Below, one piece after another: positions 1-7,738 of a stretch of 64,000 nt of DNA. A program made the translations under genes and the position numbers. The notes below the pieces were generated by a model that was not told the origin of the DNA, did no database searches, and worked only from the letters and a program-made list of their open reading frames with translations. Source of the stretch: Pseudomonas sp. Irchel 3E13 (GTDB lineage Bacteria; Pseudomonadota; Gammaproteobacteria; Pseudomonadales; Pseudomonadaceae); NCBI RefSeq assembly GCF_900187455.1, contig NZ_FYDX01000005.1, forward strand, positions 62,001 through 126,000, written 5' to 3'. The first letter of the stretch is position 1. The number at the start of each line of letters is the position of its first letter.

Positions 1-89
1 TGGGCGGCACCACCGGCGATACCGCTGGCGCCTTGCTGGAGTTGCTGGAAACGGTGGTTTTGTTGAGCCTTGCCCTGGGGCTCGGCTGA
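1..89 (+). CDS. cobS: Adenosylcobinamide-GDP ribazoletransferase, C-terminal fragment
   Basis: The reading frame is open from base 3 and ends at the TGA at 87-89, giving about 28 C-terminal residues; the rest lies outside the window. The fragment carries a Gly-Gly-Thr-Thr-Gly-Asp-Thr-Ala-Gly-Ala-Leu motif followed by a hydrophobic tail. This resembles the GGxTGDxxGA signature near the end of CobS/CobV. That enzyme is an inner-membrane protein joining alpha-ribazole to adenosylcobinamide-GDP in the last steps of cobalamin synthesis. The call rests on this motif and on remembered gene order in Pseudomonas, where cobV lies just upstream of the MarR/MFS/glutathione peroxidase group. The short length limits certainty. 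Confidence 0.75.
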   Translation, partial: GGTTGDTAGALLELLETVVLLSLALGLG

Positions 90-114
90 AATGTTTTGTT
101 GCGTTTGTCGAGAT

Positions 115-130
115 GCGGGTATATACACGC
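115..130. promoter_or_regulatory. Near-palindromic operator at the MarR promoter
   Basis: GCGGGTATATACACGC differs by one base from the perfect palindrome at 556-571 upstream of the MFS gene. It overlaps a plausible -10 (TATACA, 122-127) with a possible -35 (TTGCGT, 99-104) 17 bases upstream. The MarR protein encoded just downstream is the obvious ligand, giving autorepression; that assignment is inference. Confidence 0.65.
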
Positions 131-134
131 TTTC

Positions 135-539
135 ATGTTGACCGGTATTTGCATCTGCACTCATCTGCGTCGCGCTGCCCGAGGGGTAAGCCGGCATTAC
201 GACGAAGCCCTCGAAGGCTTCGGCATCAATGTCGCCCAGTTTTCCCTGCTGCGGCACCTGCAACGCCTCGACAAGCCCAGTATTTCGTCCTTGGCCGACG
301 CCATGGGTCTGGACCGCAGCACCCTGGGCCGCAACCTCAAGGTGTTGCAGGCTGACGGTTTGGTGGCCATGACCGAGGGCGATGACTTGCGCAATCGCCT
401 GGTGTTGCTCACCGAGCAGGGCAAGGCCCGCTTGCAGGCCGCCGAACCCGCCTGGGAGCAGGCTCAGGAACGGCTGGTGGACACCCTGGGTGAAACGCAG
501 CGCGATGAGCTGGTCCGCTTGCTGAAACAGTTGGCCTGA
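135..539 (+). CDS. MarR family transcriptional regulator
   Basis: This encodes a 134-residue winged-helix repressor of the MarR type. The N-terminal dimerisation helix contains CTHLRRAARGVSRHYDEAL, and the recognition region SISSLADAMGLDRSTLGRNL is followed by the wing (LVAMTEGDDLRNRLVLLTEQG). I chose the ATG at 135 because homology-like sequence begins there. An upstream TTG at 96 would place the operator inside the gene. The ATG has no Shine-Dalgarno, and the predicted transcription start falls at or next to it, so the message may be leaderless. The regulator probably controls itself and the MFS gene at 602 through the shared palindrome; the inducer is unknown. Confidence 0.85.
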   Translation: MLTGICICTHLRRAARGVSRHYDEALEGFGINVAQFSLLRHLQRLDKPSISSLADAMGLDRSTLGRNLKVLQADGLVAMTEGDDLRNRLVLLTEQGKARLQAAEPAWEQAQERLVDTLGETQRDELVRLLKQLA

Positions 540-555
540 GTTTTAACGACCTTAA

Positions 556-571
556 GCGGGTATATACCCGC
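556..571. promoter_or_regulatory. Perfect 16-bp palindromic operator upstream of the MFS gene
   Basis: GCGGGTATATACCCGC is fully self-complementary. It lies between the MarR stop codon and the MFS start, 30 bases before the ATG. Its sister site overlaps the MarR promoter at 115-130. Length and symmetry suit a MarR dimer. Confidence 0.7.
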
Positions 572-601
572 AAATAATTTCCGGCACAGGAGAGAAGAAC
601 A

Positions 602-1810
602 ATGACATCCGTATGGCGAACCAGTGGCTGGCTGTTGCTGGGCGCGGCGCTGATCCTGGCGTTGTCGCTGGGCGTGCGACACGGCTTCGGCCTGTTCCTG
701 GCGCCGATGAGTGCCGAATTCGGCTGGGGCCGCGGCGTCTTCGCCTTTGCCATTGCCTTGCAGAACCTGGTCTGGGGCCTGGCCCAGCCTTTCGCCGGCG
801 CTTTGGCCGATCGGTTGGGCGCGGCGAAAGTGGTGGTCATCGGCGGCATCCTCTACGCCTGTGGCCTGGTGCTGATGGGCATGTCGGACTCGCCTGTCAC
901 GCTGTCCCTCAGCGCCGGCTTGCTGATCGGTATCGGCCTGTCCGGCACCTCGTTCTCGGTGATCCTCGGTGTGGTTGGTCGCGCCGTCCCCCCGGAAAAA
1001 CGCAGCATGGCCATGGGTATCGCCAGCGCTGCCGGCTCGTTCGGCCAGTTCGCCATGCTTCCTGGCACCCTCGGTTTGATCAACTGGTTGGGTTGGTCGC
1101 TGGCGTTGTTGGCGCTGGGCCTGATGGTGGCGTTCATCGTGCCGCTGGTGAGCATGCTCAAGGACCGTCCGTTGCCGGCCCAGGGTCATGAACAGACCCT
1201 CGGCGAGGCCCTGCGCGAAGCCTGTTCGCACACGGGTTTCTGGCTGTTGGCGCTGGGCTTCTTCGTGTGCGGTTTCCAGGTGGTGTTCATCGGCGTGCAC
1301 CTGCCGGCCTACCTGGTGGACCAGCACCTGCCGGCGACCACTGGGACCACGGTGCTGGCGCTAGTCGGCCTGTTCAATATCGTCGGCACCTACACCGCCG
1401 GCTGGCTTGGCGGGCGGATGTCCAAGCCGCGCCTGCTGGCTGCGCTGTACCTGCTGCGTAGCGTGGTCATCGTGCTGTTCCTGTGGGCGCCGATCACCAC
1501 GTTCAGCGCCTACCTGTTCGGTATCGCCATGGGCCTGCTGTGGCTGTCCACCGTGCCGCTGACCAACGGCACCGTGGCGACCCTGTTCGGCGTGCGCAAT
1601 CTGTCGATGCTCGGCGGTATCGTCTTCCTCTTCCACCAATTGGGCGCTTTCCTGGGCGGCTGGCTGGGCGGGGTGGTCTACGACCAGACCGGTAACTACG
1701 ACCTGGTCTGGCAGATTTCCATTGTGCTCAGCCTGCTGGCGGCGGCGTTGAACTGGCCGGTGCGCGAGCGTCCCGTGGCGCGTCTGCAAGCCACGGCGGG
1801 GGCGGCGTGA
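602..1810 (+). CDS. Major facilitator superfamily transporter
   Basis: This is a 402-residue inner-membrane transporter with about 12 hydrophobic segments, the usual MFS length. The loop after TM2 carries GALADRLGAAK, a good match to the MFS motif A (GxLaDrxGrk). The N-terminal half (SLGVRHGFGLFLAPMSAEFG) resembles monocarboxylate- or oxalate-type MFS members, but the substrate cannot be read from sequence. A strong ribosome site (AGGAGAG, about 590-596) precedes the ATG. It follows the MarR gene, has its own palindromic operator, and so is probably an exporter or importer induced when the repressor is released. A 40-codon gene overlaps its stop codon. Confidence 0.88.
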   Translation: MTSVWRTSGWLLLGAALILALSLGVRHGFGLFLAPMSAEFGWGRGVFAFAIALQNLVWGLAQPFAGALADRLGAAKVVVIGGILYACGLVLMGMSDSPVTLSLSAGLLIGIGLSGTSFSVILGVVGRAVPPEKRSMAMGIASAAGSFGQFAMLPGTLGLINWLGWSLALLALGLMVAFIVPLVSMLKDRPLPAQGHEQTLGEALREACSHTGFWLLALGFFVCGFQVVFIGVHLPAYLVDQHLPATTGTTVLALVGLFNIVGTYTAGWLGGRMSKPRLLAALYLLRSVVIVLFLWAPITTFSAYLFGIAMGLLWLSTVPLTNGTVATLFGVRNLSMLGGIVFLFHQLGAFLGGWLGGVVYDQTGNYDLVWQISIVLSLLAAALNWPVRERPVARLQATAGAA

Positions 1811-1929
1811 GTCGTTACGGTCTGTGGTTGGTCGGGCTGTCGCTGGCAGCCCTGCTGCTGGTGCTGGCCTGGTGGGGCTGGCAAAAAGGCGGGCTCGCCC
1901 TGATGCAATTGGGCATGGGCGTCTGTTAG
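1807..1929 (+). CDS. Small membrane protein (40 aa) overlapping the MFS stop
   Basis: A GTG at 1807 shares bases with the TGA of the MFS gene (GTGA overlap) and opens a 40-residue frame ending in TAG at 1929. The product has one hydrophobic segment (LWLVGLSLAALLLVLAWWGW) and a short tail ending in Cys. The overlap suggests translational coupling with the transporter. I do not recognise a family. Codon choice is GC3-rich like the neighbouring genes, which supports real coding. It could be an accessory subunit or a membrane anchor of unknown role. Confidence 0.5.
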   Translation: MSRYGLWLVGLSLAALLLVLAWWGWQKGGLALMQLGMGVC

Positions 1930-1968
1930 GCGTAGGCTGACGGTTCGCACCCCAAAAGGAGAACCTTC

Positions 1969-2520
1969 ATGCACGTACGCCGCCTGTTGATTGCCTCACT
2001 CCTGCTCGGCTTCAGTGGTTTCGCCCTGGCCGATGGCTGCCCGGCCTTGCTCCAGGGCGAACTGCCGAAACTGCGCGCCAAGGAGCGGATCGATCTGTGC
2101 GAGCAGTTCGCCGGCAAGCCGCTGGTGGTGGTCAACACCGCCAGCTATTGCGGTTTCGCCCCGCAGTTCGAAGGGCTCGAAGCGGTCTACAAGGAGTACC
2201 ACGGACAAGGGCTGGAAATGCTCGGGGTGCCGTCCAATGACTTCAAGCAGGAAGACGCCGACAGCGAGAAGACCGCCAAGGTCTGCTACGCCAACTACGG
2301 CGTGACCTTCATCATGACCGAGCCGCAGCGGGTGCGCGGCGATGACGCCACGCCGCTGTTTCGCGAGCTGGCGCAGCAGAGCAGCGCGCCGAAGTGGAAT
2401 TTCTACAAGTACGTGGTCGACCGCCAGGGCAAGGTGGTGGCCAATTTCTCCAGCCTGACCAAGCCGGATGATCCGGAGTTCAAGGCAGCCATCGAAAAAG
2501 CCATCGCCTCCCGGCCCTGA
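1969..2520 (+). CDS. Periplasmic glutathione peroxidase family protein
   Basis: This 183-residue thiol peroxidase reduces hydroperoxides. Residues 1-21 form a Sec signal peptide (hydrophobic core ending FALA), so the enzyme is likely periplasmic, unlike cytoplasmic BtuE. The active-site motif NTASYCGF places the peroxidatic Cys at about residue 61. The conserved WNFYKY and NDF motifs supply Trp and Asn of the GPx tetrad. A further Cys in KVCYANYGV could act as the resolving thiol, so thioredoxin-like reductants are more probable than glutathione. An AAGGAG site precedes the ATG. It lies downstream of the MFS gene in the same direction. Confidence 0.88.
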   Translation: MHVRRLLIASLLLGFSGFALADGCPALLQGELPKLRAKERIDLCEQFAGKPLVVVNTASYCGFAPQFEGLEAVYKEYHGQGLEMLGVPSNDFKQEDADSEKTAKVCYANYGVTFIMTEPQRVRGDDATPLFRELAQQSSAPKWNFYKYVVDRQGKVVANFSSLTKPDDPEFKAAIEKAIASRP

Positions 2521-2532
2521 TGCGGCGCGGGA

Positions 2533-2793
2533 TCATTTCGGCGGGTGAACAGTCCACGACACCAGCTTGATCACGATCGGCCGAACCACCAGCACGCAGA
2601 CGAACGCGACCGGCATGGCCAATTGATAGGCCCGCAGCACATTGCCCAGGTAATGCTCGTTGACACCGCTGTTGGCGGCGGTGATCACGAAGCACATCAG
2701 CATGGCCATGATGGACGACATATAGAACGCGAAGACGTACGGGGTGGCGCGAACGCCGAGCTTCGGACGGCGGGTGACGGCGGATGAATTCAT
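2533..2793 (-). CDS. DUF2798-like small membrane protein
   Basis: This 86-residue protein has two predicted membrane helices (AFYMSSIMAMLMCFVITAA and AMPVAFVCVLVVRPIVIKLV). Size and pattern match DUF2798 proteins, whose function is unknown. I placed the start at 2793 because GAGGAG lies 5 bases upstream; an upstream in-frame ATG at 2838 lacks such a site. The gene converges on the glutathione peroxidase, leaving only 12 bases between stops, and is divergent from the LysR gene at 2914, which makes that regulator a candidate controller. Confidence 0.65.
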   Translation of the reverse strand: MNSSAVTRRPKLGVRATPYVFAFYMSSIMAMLMCFVITAANSGVNEHYLGNVLRAYQLAMPVAFVCVLVVRPIVIKLVSWTVHPPK

Positions 2794-2913
2794 GAATGCT
2801 CCTCGAAGGATCCAGTTGAGTGGGGCGCAGGTTAACAAGGCATTCGCGGCGCAAGTAGACGGGCAGGTGTTAGGTCTTTATAAAGGGAAAATTACGAATC
2901 CAGGAGATTGCCC

Positions 2914-3849
2914 GTGAACCTGCTGGGCCTGATCAAGAGTTTCATCAAGGTGGTCGAGGCCGGCAGCATCGCTGGCGGCGCCCGCAGTCTCGGCTTGAGT
3001 GCGGCCGCAGTCAGCCAGAATATCGCCCGTCTCGAAGCGCACCTGCAGGTCCGCCTGCTGGCCCGCACCACTCGCAGCATGGTGCTGACTGCGAGCGGTA
3101 CGCTCTATTACGAGAAAGTCCGGCATATCGAACGCGACCTCGAAGAAGCACAACAGGCCGTGACCACCGTGGATAGCGAGCCTCAAGGCCGCCTGTGCAT
3201 TTCCACTTCGTCGGCGTTCGGTCGTCACGTGCTGGGGCGGTTGATTCCTGAGTTCAGCGCGCTGTATCCACGCCTTTCGATTGAATTGCTTACGAGTGAC
3301 AACAAAGTCGACCATGCCCGCCAGGGTGTGGACGTGAGTATCCGCATCACCCCGCAGCTTGAAGATGGCCTGCTGGCGCGACACGTCGCCCAAGTGCCGT
3401 TTGTCTGTTGCGCATCCCCTGGCTACCTGGCGCGCGAGGGCTGGCCGCAAAGTCCGGAAGAGCTGAAGCAGCGCCGTTGCCTGGTGTTCCGCTACCCGGT
3501 GGATGGGCGCTTCCTGCGCTGGGGCTTCGTGCGCGATGGTTTGCGCTTCGATGCCGAGTTCGGCGATGTGCTGATCAGCGACGATATCGACGTCCTGGCC
3601 CAGATGGCTGCCCGCGACGGCGGCGTGACCCGGCTCGCCGAGTTCGTCGCCCGGCCTTATATCGAGCGCGGGGAGCTGGTGCGGTTATTCGAGGACAAGG
3701 GGGGTGAGCAGGCCTACGCCCAGACTGAGCCGATGGACATCTACCTGTGCGTCACCGACCGTTTGGCGATGACGCCGAAAGTGCGCGCGTTCCAGGCGTT
3801 TCTGCAGGCGAATCTGGGCGACGAGTGGAAGGTCAAATCGCACCCATGA
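2914..3849 (+). CDS. LysR family transcriptional regulator
   Basis: The product is 311 residues, standard for LysR proteins. It has an N-terminal winged helix-turn-helix (FIKVVEAGSIAGGARSLGLS, AAAVSQNIARLEAHLQVRLL), then a substrate-binding domain from about residue 90. The GTG at 2914 sits 7 bases after AGGAG and is preferred to the TTG at 2908, which is one base from it. The gene is divergent from the DUF2798 gene across a 120-base gap. The effector is not predictable. A bidirectional terminator follows immediately. Confidence 0.87.
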   Translation: MNLLGLIKSFIKVVEAGSIAGGARSLGLSAAAVSQNIARLEAHLQVRLLARTTRSMVLTASGTLYYEKVRHIERDLEEAQQAVTTVDSEPQGRLCISTSSAFGRHVLGRLIPEFSALYPRLSIELLTSDNKVDHARQGVDVSIRITPQLEDGLLARHVAQVPFVCCASPGYLAREGWPQSPEELKQRRCLVFRYPVDGRFLRWGFVRDGLRFDAEFGDVLISDDIDVLAQMAARDGGVTRLAEFVARPYIERGELVRLFEDKGGEQAYAQTEPMDIYLCVTDRLAMTPKVRAFQAFLQANLGDEWKVKSHP

Positions 3850-3875
3850 AAAAACCGCCACGAGGGCGGTTTCTT
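3849..3875. terminator. Bidirectional terminator between LysR and FadL genes
   Basis: AAACCGCC, a loop of ACGA, then GGCGGTTT, flanked by A-runs on the left and TTCTT on the right. It can end both the LysR and the convergent fadL transcripts. Confidence 0.75.
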
Positions 3876-3894
3876 CATACAGCCAGAAGCGAAA

Positions 3895-5181
3895 TCAGAA
3901 GCGGTAGGTCAGGGACGCGCCCACGCCGTGTGCACTGTTTTCGTAGGTGGCGCGGTACGAACCCTTGAAGTGCGCAGGGTCGGTCGGCGACGTGGTCTGG
4001 TTGATCTTCGCGTCTTCTTCCCACAGGTAGGAGTAGGCGACGTCGATGGTCATGTCGTCATTCGGGCTCCAGCCGGCGCCGAGGCTGAAGATCTTGCGAT
4101 CGCCAGTCGGAATGCGCGGCGAGCGGTTGACGTTGTTGGTCGGCGACTGGTCGACGGTGAAGCCGGTGCGCAGTACCCATTCCTTGTTCAGCTTGTAGGA
4201 AGCACCGATGGCGTGTGCCCAGGTGTCATGCCAGTTCTGCTCTTCGCTGATCTGGCCGAGGGTTGGCGCCAGGGCCGCCGGCACGCCTTCGTTGTTGACG
4301 GTGATGGCTTCCAGGCGGCTCCAGCGGGTCCAGGTGCTGCCCGCGTAGATCGTCCACTGGTCGTCCAGTTCGTGGGTAACCGAGAAGTCCACCGACTCAG
4401 GGGTCTTGATCTTCAGCGAGGCGTCGTACTTGGAGCCGCTCAGCGGGCCGAAGCCGGAACCCTGGATCTTGGTGTCGCCTTCGAGCTTGTAGTCGACCAT
4501 CGAGTGGTAGGTCAGGCCGACGCGGGTGCTGTCGGTGGCCTGCACCAGGATGCCGATGTTGTAGCCGATAGCGGTGTCGTCACCGGAAATCTTCACCTTG
4601 CCGTCGTTGCGGCCCAGGGTTGCGCGGTTCAGCGCAGCAGATTCCAGGGCGCCTTCGATACGGTTGATGGTCGGACCGAAGCCGATCGAGACCTTGTCGT
4701 TGAAGGCGTAGCTGATGGTTGGCTGCAGGGTGACGACTTGCACTTCGGACTTGCTCCCGAAGTAACGGCCGGCAAAGCCGTTTTCATAGTCGGTCAGCAG
4801 GCCGAACGGTACGTACATACCGAAGCCGAAGCTCCAGTGGTCGTCGATCGGCTTGACGTAGTAGCCCATCGGGACGCCAACCACGGGAACCATGTCGCCG
4901 TCATTGCTGCCGCCGAAGGTGCCGCTTGCGTGCTTGATATCTGTCTTGGCAATGACGGCGGCGCCGCCAACGGTGACTTGTTCACGTTTCAGGCGCGACA
5001 TGCCGGCAGGGTTGCCAAACACGGTGCTGGCGTCATCGGCAGAAGAAGAACGGCCCGCGAAACCGGTGCCCATGCCGCTGATGCTCTGTTCGTTGAGCGC
5101 GAAACCGCTGGCGAACAGGTTGGAAGAGGCCAGGGCAACGGCAAGACTGAGGGTGGTTTTGATGAGTGTGACTTTTTTCAT
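3895..5181 (-). CDS. FadL-family outer membrane transporter
   Basis: This 428-residue outer-membrane beta-barrel takes up long-chain fatty acids or other hydrophobic compounds. A signal peptide (residues 1-24, ending NLFA) precedes the typical FadL N-terminus SGFALNEQSISGMGTGFAGR and the conserved NPAGM motif. The protein ends in a Phe-containing strand (GASLTYRF) as expected for Bam recognition. I took the ATG at 5181 because the signal peptide starts there; an upstream ATG at 5214 adds a poor extension. Gene order matches the PA1288 locus from memory. Substrate class is inferred from family only. Confidence 0.9.
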   Translation of the reverse strand: MKKVTLIKTTLSLAVALASSNLFASGFALNEQSISGMGTGFAGRSSSADDASTVFGNPAGMSRLKREQVTVGGAAVIAKTDIKHASGTFGGSNDGDMVPVVGVPMGYYVKPIDDHWSFGFGMYVPFGLLTDYENGFAGRYFGSKSEVQVVTLQPTISYAFNDKVSIGFGPTINRIEGALESAALNRATLGRNDGKVKISGDDTAIGYNIGILVQATDSTRVGLTYHSMVDYKLEGDTKIQGSGFGPLSGSKYDASLKIKTPESVDFSVTHELDDQWTIYAGSTWTRWSRLEAITVNNEGVPAALAPTLGQISEEQNWHDTWAHAIGASYKLNKEWVLRTGFTVDQSPTNNVNRSPRIPTGDRKIFSLGAGWSPNDDMTIDVAYSYLWEEDAKINQTTSPTDPAHFKGSYRATYENSAHGVGASLTYRF

Positions 5182-5329
5182 TATTAGAAACTCCAGGGGA
5201 TCACCGGGGCGCAAATTACCAACATTTTCCTACATGCGCTATAGGCTGTATCGCCGGAGATAGAGCGGTTTTGTAGGACAATCCGACCATAGTTGGCAAT
5301 TCTTTCCGTTTGCTGATGTCGTTATTTTC

Positions 5330-5812
5330 CTAACATGCCTGACGTTCCAATGGCGTGATGCACGCCTGCCAGGCCCGGGTGAAGTCGCGCAGCCGGCCCT
5401 GTGGCTGAAATATCTGGCGCCATATTTTCGCCATGCCGAGCAGATCATCGGCATCGGGCAAGCGGGGCGCCTGTTCTTCGATCAGCATCCAGGCAATGGC
5501 GGTCGCGTAACGAAGGTTGACTGTCAGTTCCAGGTGCGGGCCATTGAGAAAGGCATGTTGACTAGCCAGACCACGCACGAGGCTGGCCAGTTCCGGATCG
5601 CGGGCGAGAAAGTGATCCCAGATGGATTGGTGACGCAGTTCGGCGATGCGGTAGAGGCCATGGCCGCGACGGTCGTGGAGGGCGGCGCCGAGGGCTGACT
5701 GGCTGGCCGCTACGCCCAGTAGCAGGGCTTCGGCGCTGGGGCAGTGACGGTCCAGGTAGATCAAGGTCGGACGGATCACGTATTGGCTCAACTCGCTCGC
5801 GGCGATACCCAT
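5330..5812 (-). CDS. Conserved hypothetical protein; true 5' end uncertain
   Basis: From the ATG at 5812 the product is 160 residues, with no motif I can tie to a function; parts resemble the ligand-binding half of TetR-like proteins, but that is weak. The frame continues upstream of this ATG to a stop at 5954-5956, and the codons there (encoding PCPLPAGLTPDHLLPSTSV and more) have the GC3-rich look of real coding sequence. No ATG, GTG or TTG occurs in that extension. An ATG in another frame at 5925 reads only 16 residues. Either a non-standard start, a frameshift or a sequencing error is likely. The gene is upstream of fadL in the same direction. Confidence 0.6.
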   Translation of the reverse strand: MGIAASELSQYVIRPTLIYLDRHCPSAEALLLGVAASQSALGAALHDRRGHGLYRIAELRHQSIWDHFLARDPELASLVRGLASQHAFLNGPHLELTVNLRYATAIAWMLIEEQAPRLPDADDLLGMAKIWRQIFQPQGRLRDFTRAWQACITPLERQAC

Positions 5813-6044
5813 AATGCCCTCGAACTCGAAAGTGGCCGGCGGGACGCTGGTGCTTGGCAGCAGGTGGTCGGGGGTCAGGCCCGCCGGAAGCGGACAGGGC
5901 CGCTTGAGTTGAAGTGTAGTGTCATATTTGCGCTGTAAAGGGCTGTTTTTAAATCATTTCCGGCTTTTCGTTATAGGTCATATGCCGTTAGGTACTTAAA
6001 AAACAGGGGTGTTTCGAGGGTGCCGGAACGGCTATGCGGATAGC

Positions 6045-6070
6045 AAAAGCCCCTCGAATGAGGGGCTTGG
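6045..6070 (-). terminator. Rho-independent terminator of the 75-aa gene
   Basis: A 9-bp stem (AAGCCCCTC / GAGGGGCTT) with GAAT loop is followed on the minus strand by TTTTGC, just past the stop of the small gene at 6082. Confidence 0.75.
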
Positions 6071-6081
6071 GCGTGTGTCCA

Positions 6082-6309
6082 TCAGGCGACGAGCGCCTGA
6101 CGGGTCCGGTCGATGACCGCTTGCAGCGGTTCGGCACCGGTGTATTGGTCGGGGTACAGGCGCTCGCTGTGTTGAGCGATACCGTTTTCGTCGACCAGGG
6201 TGAAGCTGAAGCTGTTCTTGCGCGAGGCGAGAATGATGCAGTTCAGTGGCGCAAAAGCCTGGGATAGGGTGCGAATGGCAGCCTGAGTACGGGTGTTTTG
6301 ATTCATCAT
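6082..6309 (-). CDS. Small conserved hypothetical protein (75 aa)
   Basis: The product is a soluble-looking 75-residue protein beginning MMNQNTRTQAAIRTL and containing FSFTLVDENGIAQHSERLYP. I recognise the type from Pseudomonas genomes but not a function. The start at 6309 (or the adjacent ATG at 6306) follows AGGAA at a usable distance; longer starts at 6339 and 6327 add nothing convincing. It has its own terminator and stands alone, with a long gene-free stretch upstream that must contain its promoter. Confidence 0.65.
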   Translation of the reverse strand: MMNQNTRTQAAIRTLSQAFAPLNCIILASRKNSFSFTLVDENGIAQHSERLYPDQYTGAEPLQAVIDRTRQALVA

Positions 6310-7251
6310 TATTGGAAGTTCCTGCATGAGATACGGCAAGTTTGAGCCGTATATATTTCAAACGTTCCAGTAACGCTGGCCTTTAATGAGGCGATGCGGA
6401 GAACCTGACTGGAACAGGGCAGCCAGTGATGAGCGCAATTAATAAGTGGCGCCTGGGCTGACTGGTAGGTACTTCAGAAGACGGGCAACACACCAGGGCA
6501 GGGTTCTGCGCCTCTGGGTGAGGATCCTGTTCAATCTGCTTTTTGGCTCGGCAGGGCGGGTATGGATTTGCCTGGGGAGCTTTCGAGTGGCGGGTCCTGT
6601 TTCAGCAGGATGGCCCTGAAGAGTGGGCGATGCTGCAAGGACCGCTTTTGCCAGAATGAGTTTCAGCTTGGTACTAACGGCGGCAAGAGTATCGGGCTCG
6701 CCTGGGATTGGCAAGCTTTTTTATCTTTCGTCCGGCGAGCCGAGCATTATGTCCACTTTGCTGGTCGCTGTGAAGCCCCGCTTCTTGTCGCGAATCGCTG
6801 TGATGGTGCAGTGTGTCGCCTCGCTTTGGGGCGCTTGTACACACTTGGAGCGACCTGTGTCACAACGCTGTAACAGCCTGAGATACGCCTGCCATTGACT
6901 TGCTCGAACGGACAAGTCAATGAAAAAAAACACTTTTTTGAGCTGGTGAAAAAATCGACAGTTTGACTGGGAGCCCCATTCCACCGGGGTTTGCGGGGTG
7001 TCAGGGGCGGTTGTCCACCGAGTTATCCACAGCTTCTGTGGATTGTCCCGAGCGGTTGCTCTAGGACGGGCGTGCTAGCTTGTCGGAAGCTGTCAGACAA
7101 TTTTCCTTGGGCGTAGTACTGGCTAAAAAATCACCTAAGAAAGGTCAAGAAAAAACTTCAGCGGAATCGAAAAAAACTTCAGAAATGAGCCGGGCGATCG
7201 TCGGAAAAATCGGGTAGAGTGCGCGCCCCAAGAAATGCCTTGCCTGTTTTT
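6310..7251. other. Gene-free 940-bp intergenic region
   Basis: Short open frames here (for example 6562-6873 plus and 6721-6984 minus) have no coding-like composition and no recognisable product. The stretch is richer in A+T than its surroundings toward 6900-7250, with A-runs. It holds a paired DnaA-box-like inverted repeat at 7023-7045, two direct copies of a GAAAAAACTTCAG element (7150 and 7170) and a likely promoter before the gene at 7252 (TAGAGT near 7215). A small RNA is possible but I cannot identify one. Confidence 0.6.
7023..7045. repeat. Inverted repeat with a consensus DnaA box
   Basis: TTATCCACA (7023-7031) is the consensus DnaA box. It forms part of a perfect inverted repeat, ATCCACAG - CTT - CTGTGGAT (7025-7043), whose right arm continues to TGTGGATTG, a second, weaker box on the other strand. 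No replication gene is nearby. Confidence 0.6.
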
Positions 7252-7680
7252 ATGAAGTTTCGCGGTAAATCCTCAGACTCCAATCCTTCGTCATCGTCCG
7301 TTCCCGAGCCTCGGCGTTTCTCGCTGAAGGTTGCCCTGTGGCTGCTGGACAGCCCGCGGCTGGGTGACAAACCCCAGGTCAAGCATTTTGCCGGTCGCCT
7401 GCTCAAGCAGCCGGCCCGCGAAGGCGTGGTGGTGGCGCAAAGCCGTTTGGGCCAGATGCTCTGCCGCGATTGCGGCAATGCCCGCGACCGGCGTATCGGT
7501 CACGAACTGCTGCGCCAGGCGGCCCGGGCCGGTGACCGGCGGGCGCAACTGGAATACGGCCGGCTCTGCAGCCAGCCCGAAGTCAACGAGCCGGAACAGG
7601 CCCGTCACTGGCTTGAGCAGGCCGCGGCCAAGGGCTCGGCAGAAGCCAGCCGCCTGCTGGGACAACTGCCGCGCGGCTGA
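7252..7680 (+). CDS. Sel1-like repeat protein
   Basis: This 142-residue protein contains Sel1/TPR-like alpha-helical repeats, seen in AQSRLGQMLCRDCGNA, GHELLRQAARAGDRRAQLEYG and QARHWLEQAAAKGSAEASRL. Such repeats mediate protein-protein contacts. There is no signal peptide, so it is probably cytoplasmic. The ATG at 7252 is chosen over an upstream ATG at 7219 that would overlap the likely promoter. It precedes rmuC by 58 bases in the same direction; a functional link to rmuC is not established. Confidence 0.75.
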   Translation: MKFRGKSSDSNPSSSSVPEPRRFSLKVALWLLDSPRLGDKPQVKHFAGRLLKQPAREGVVVAQSRLGQMLCRDCGNARDRRIGHELLRQAARAGDRRAQLEYGRLCSQPEVNEPEQARHWLEQAAAKGSAEASRLLGQLPRG

Positions 7681-7738
7681 GTGCTGCACCGCGCTCGGGT
7701 GCTGTTAAGCTCTGCGGGACTTTTTTCCGGGGGTGAGC

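Noticed and set aside
3928..5187. 419-codon plus-strand frame opposite fadL
   Set aside because: Antisense shadow of the porin gene; Val/Gly/Asp-rich with no recognisable domain.
6562..6984. Short overlapping frames in the 6.3-7.25 kb gap
   Set aside because: Products are Cys/Trp-rich, lack ribosome sites and have no GC3 bias; treated as non-coding.
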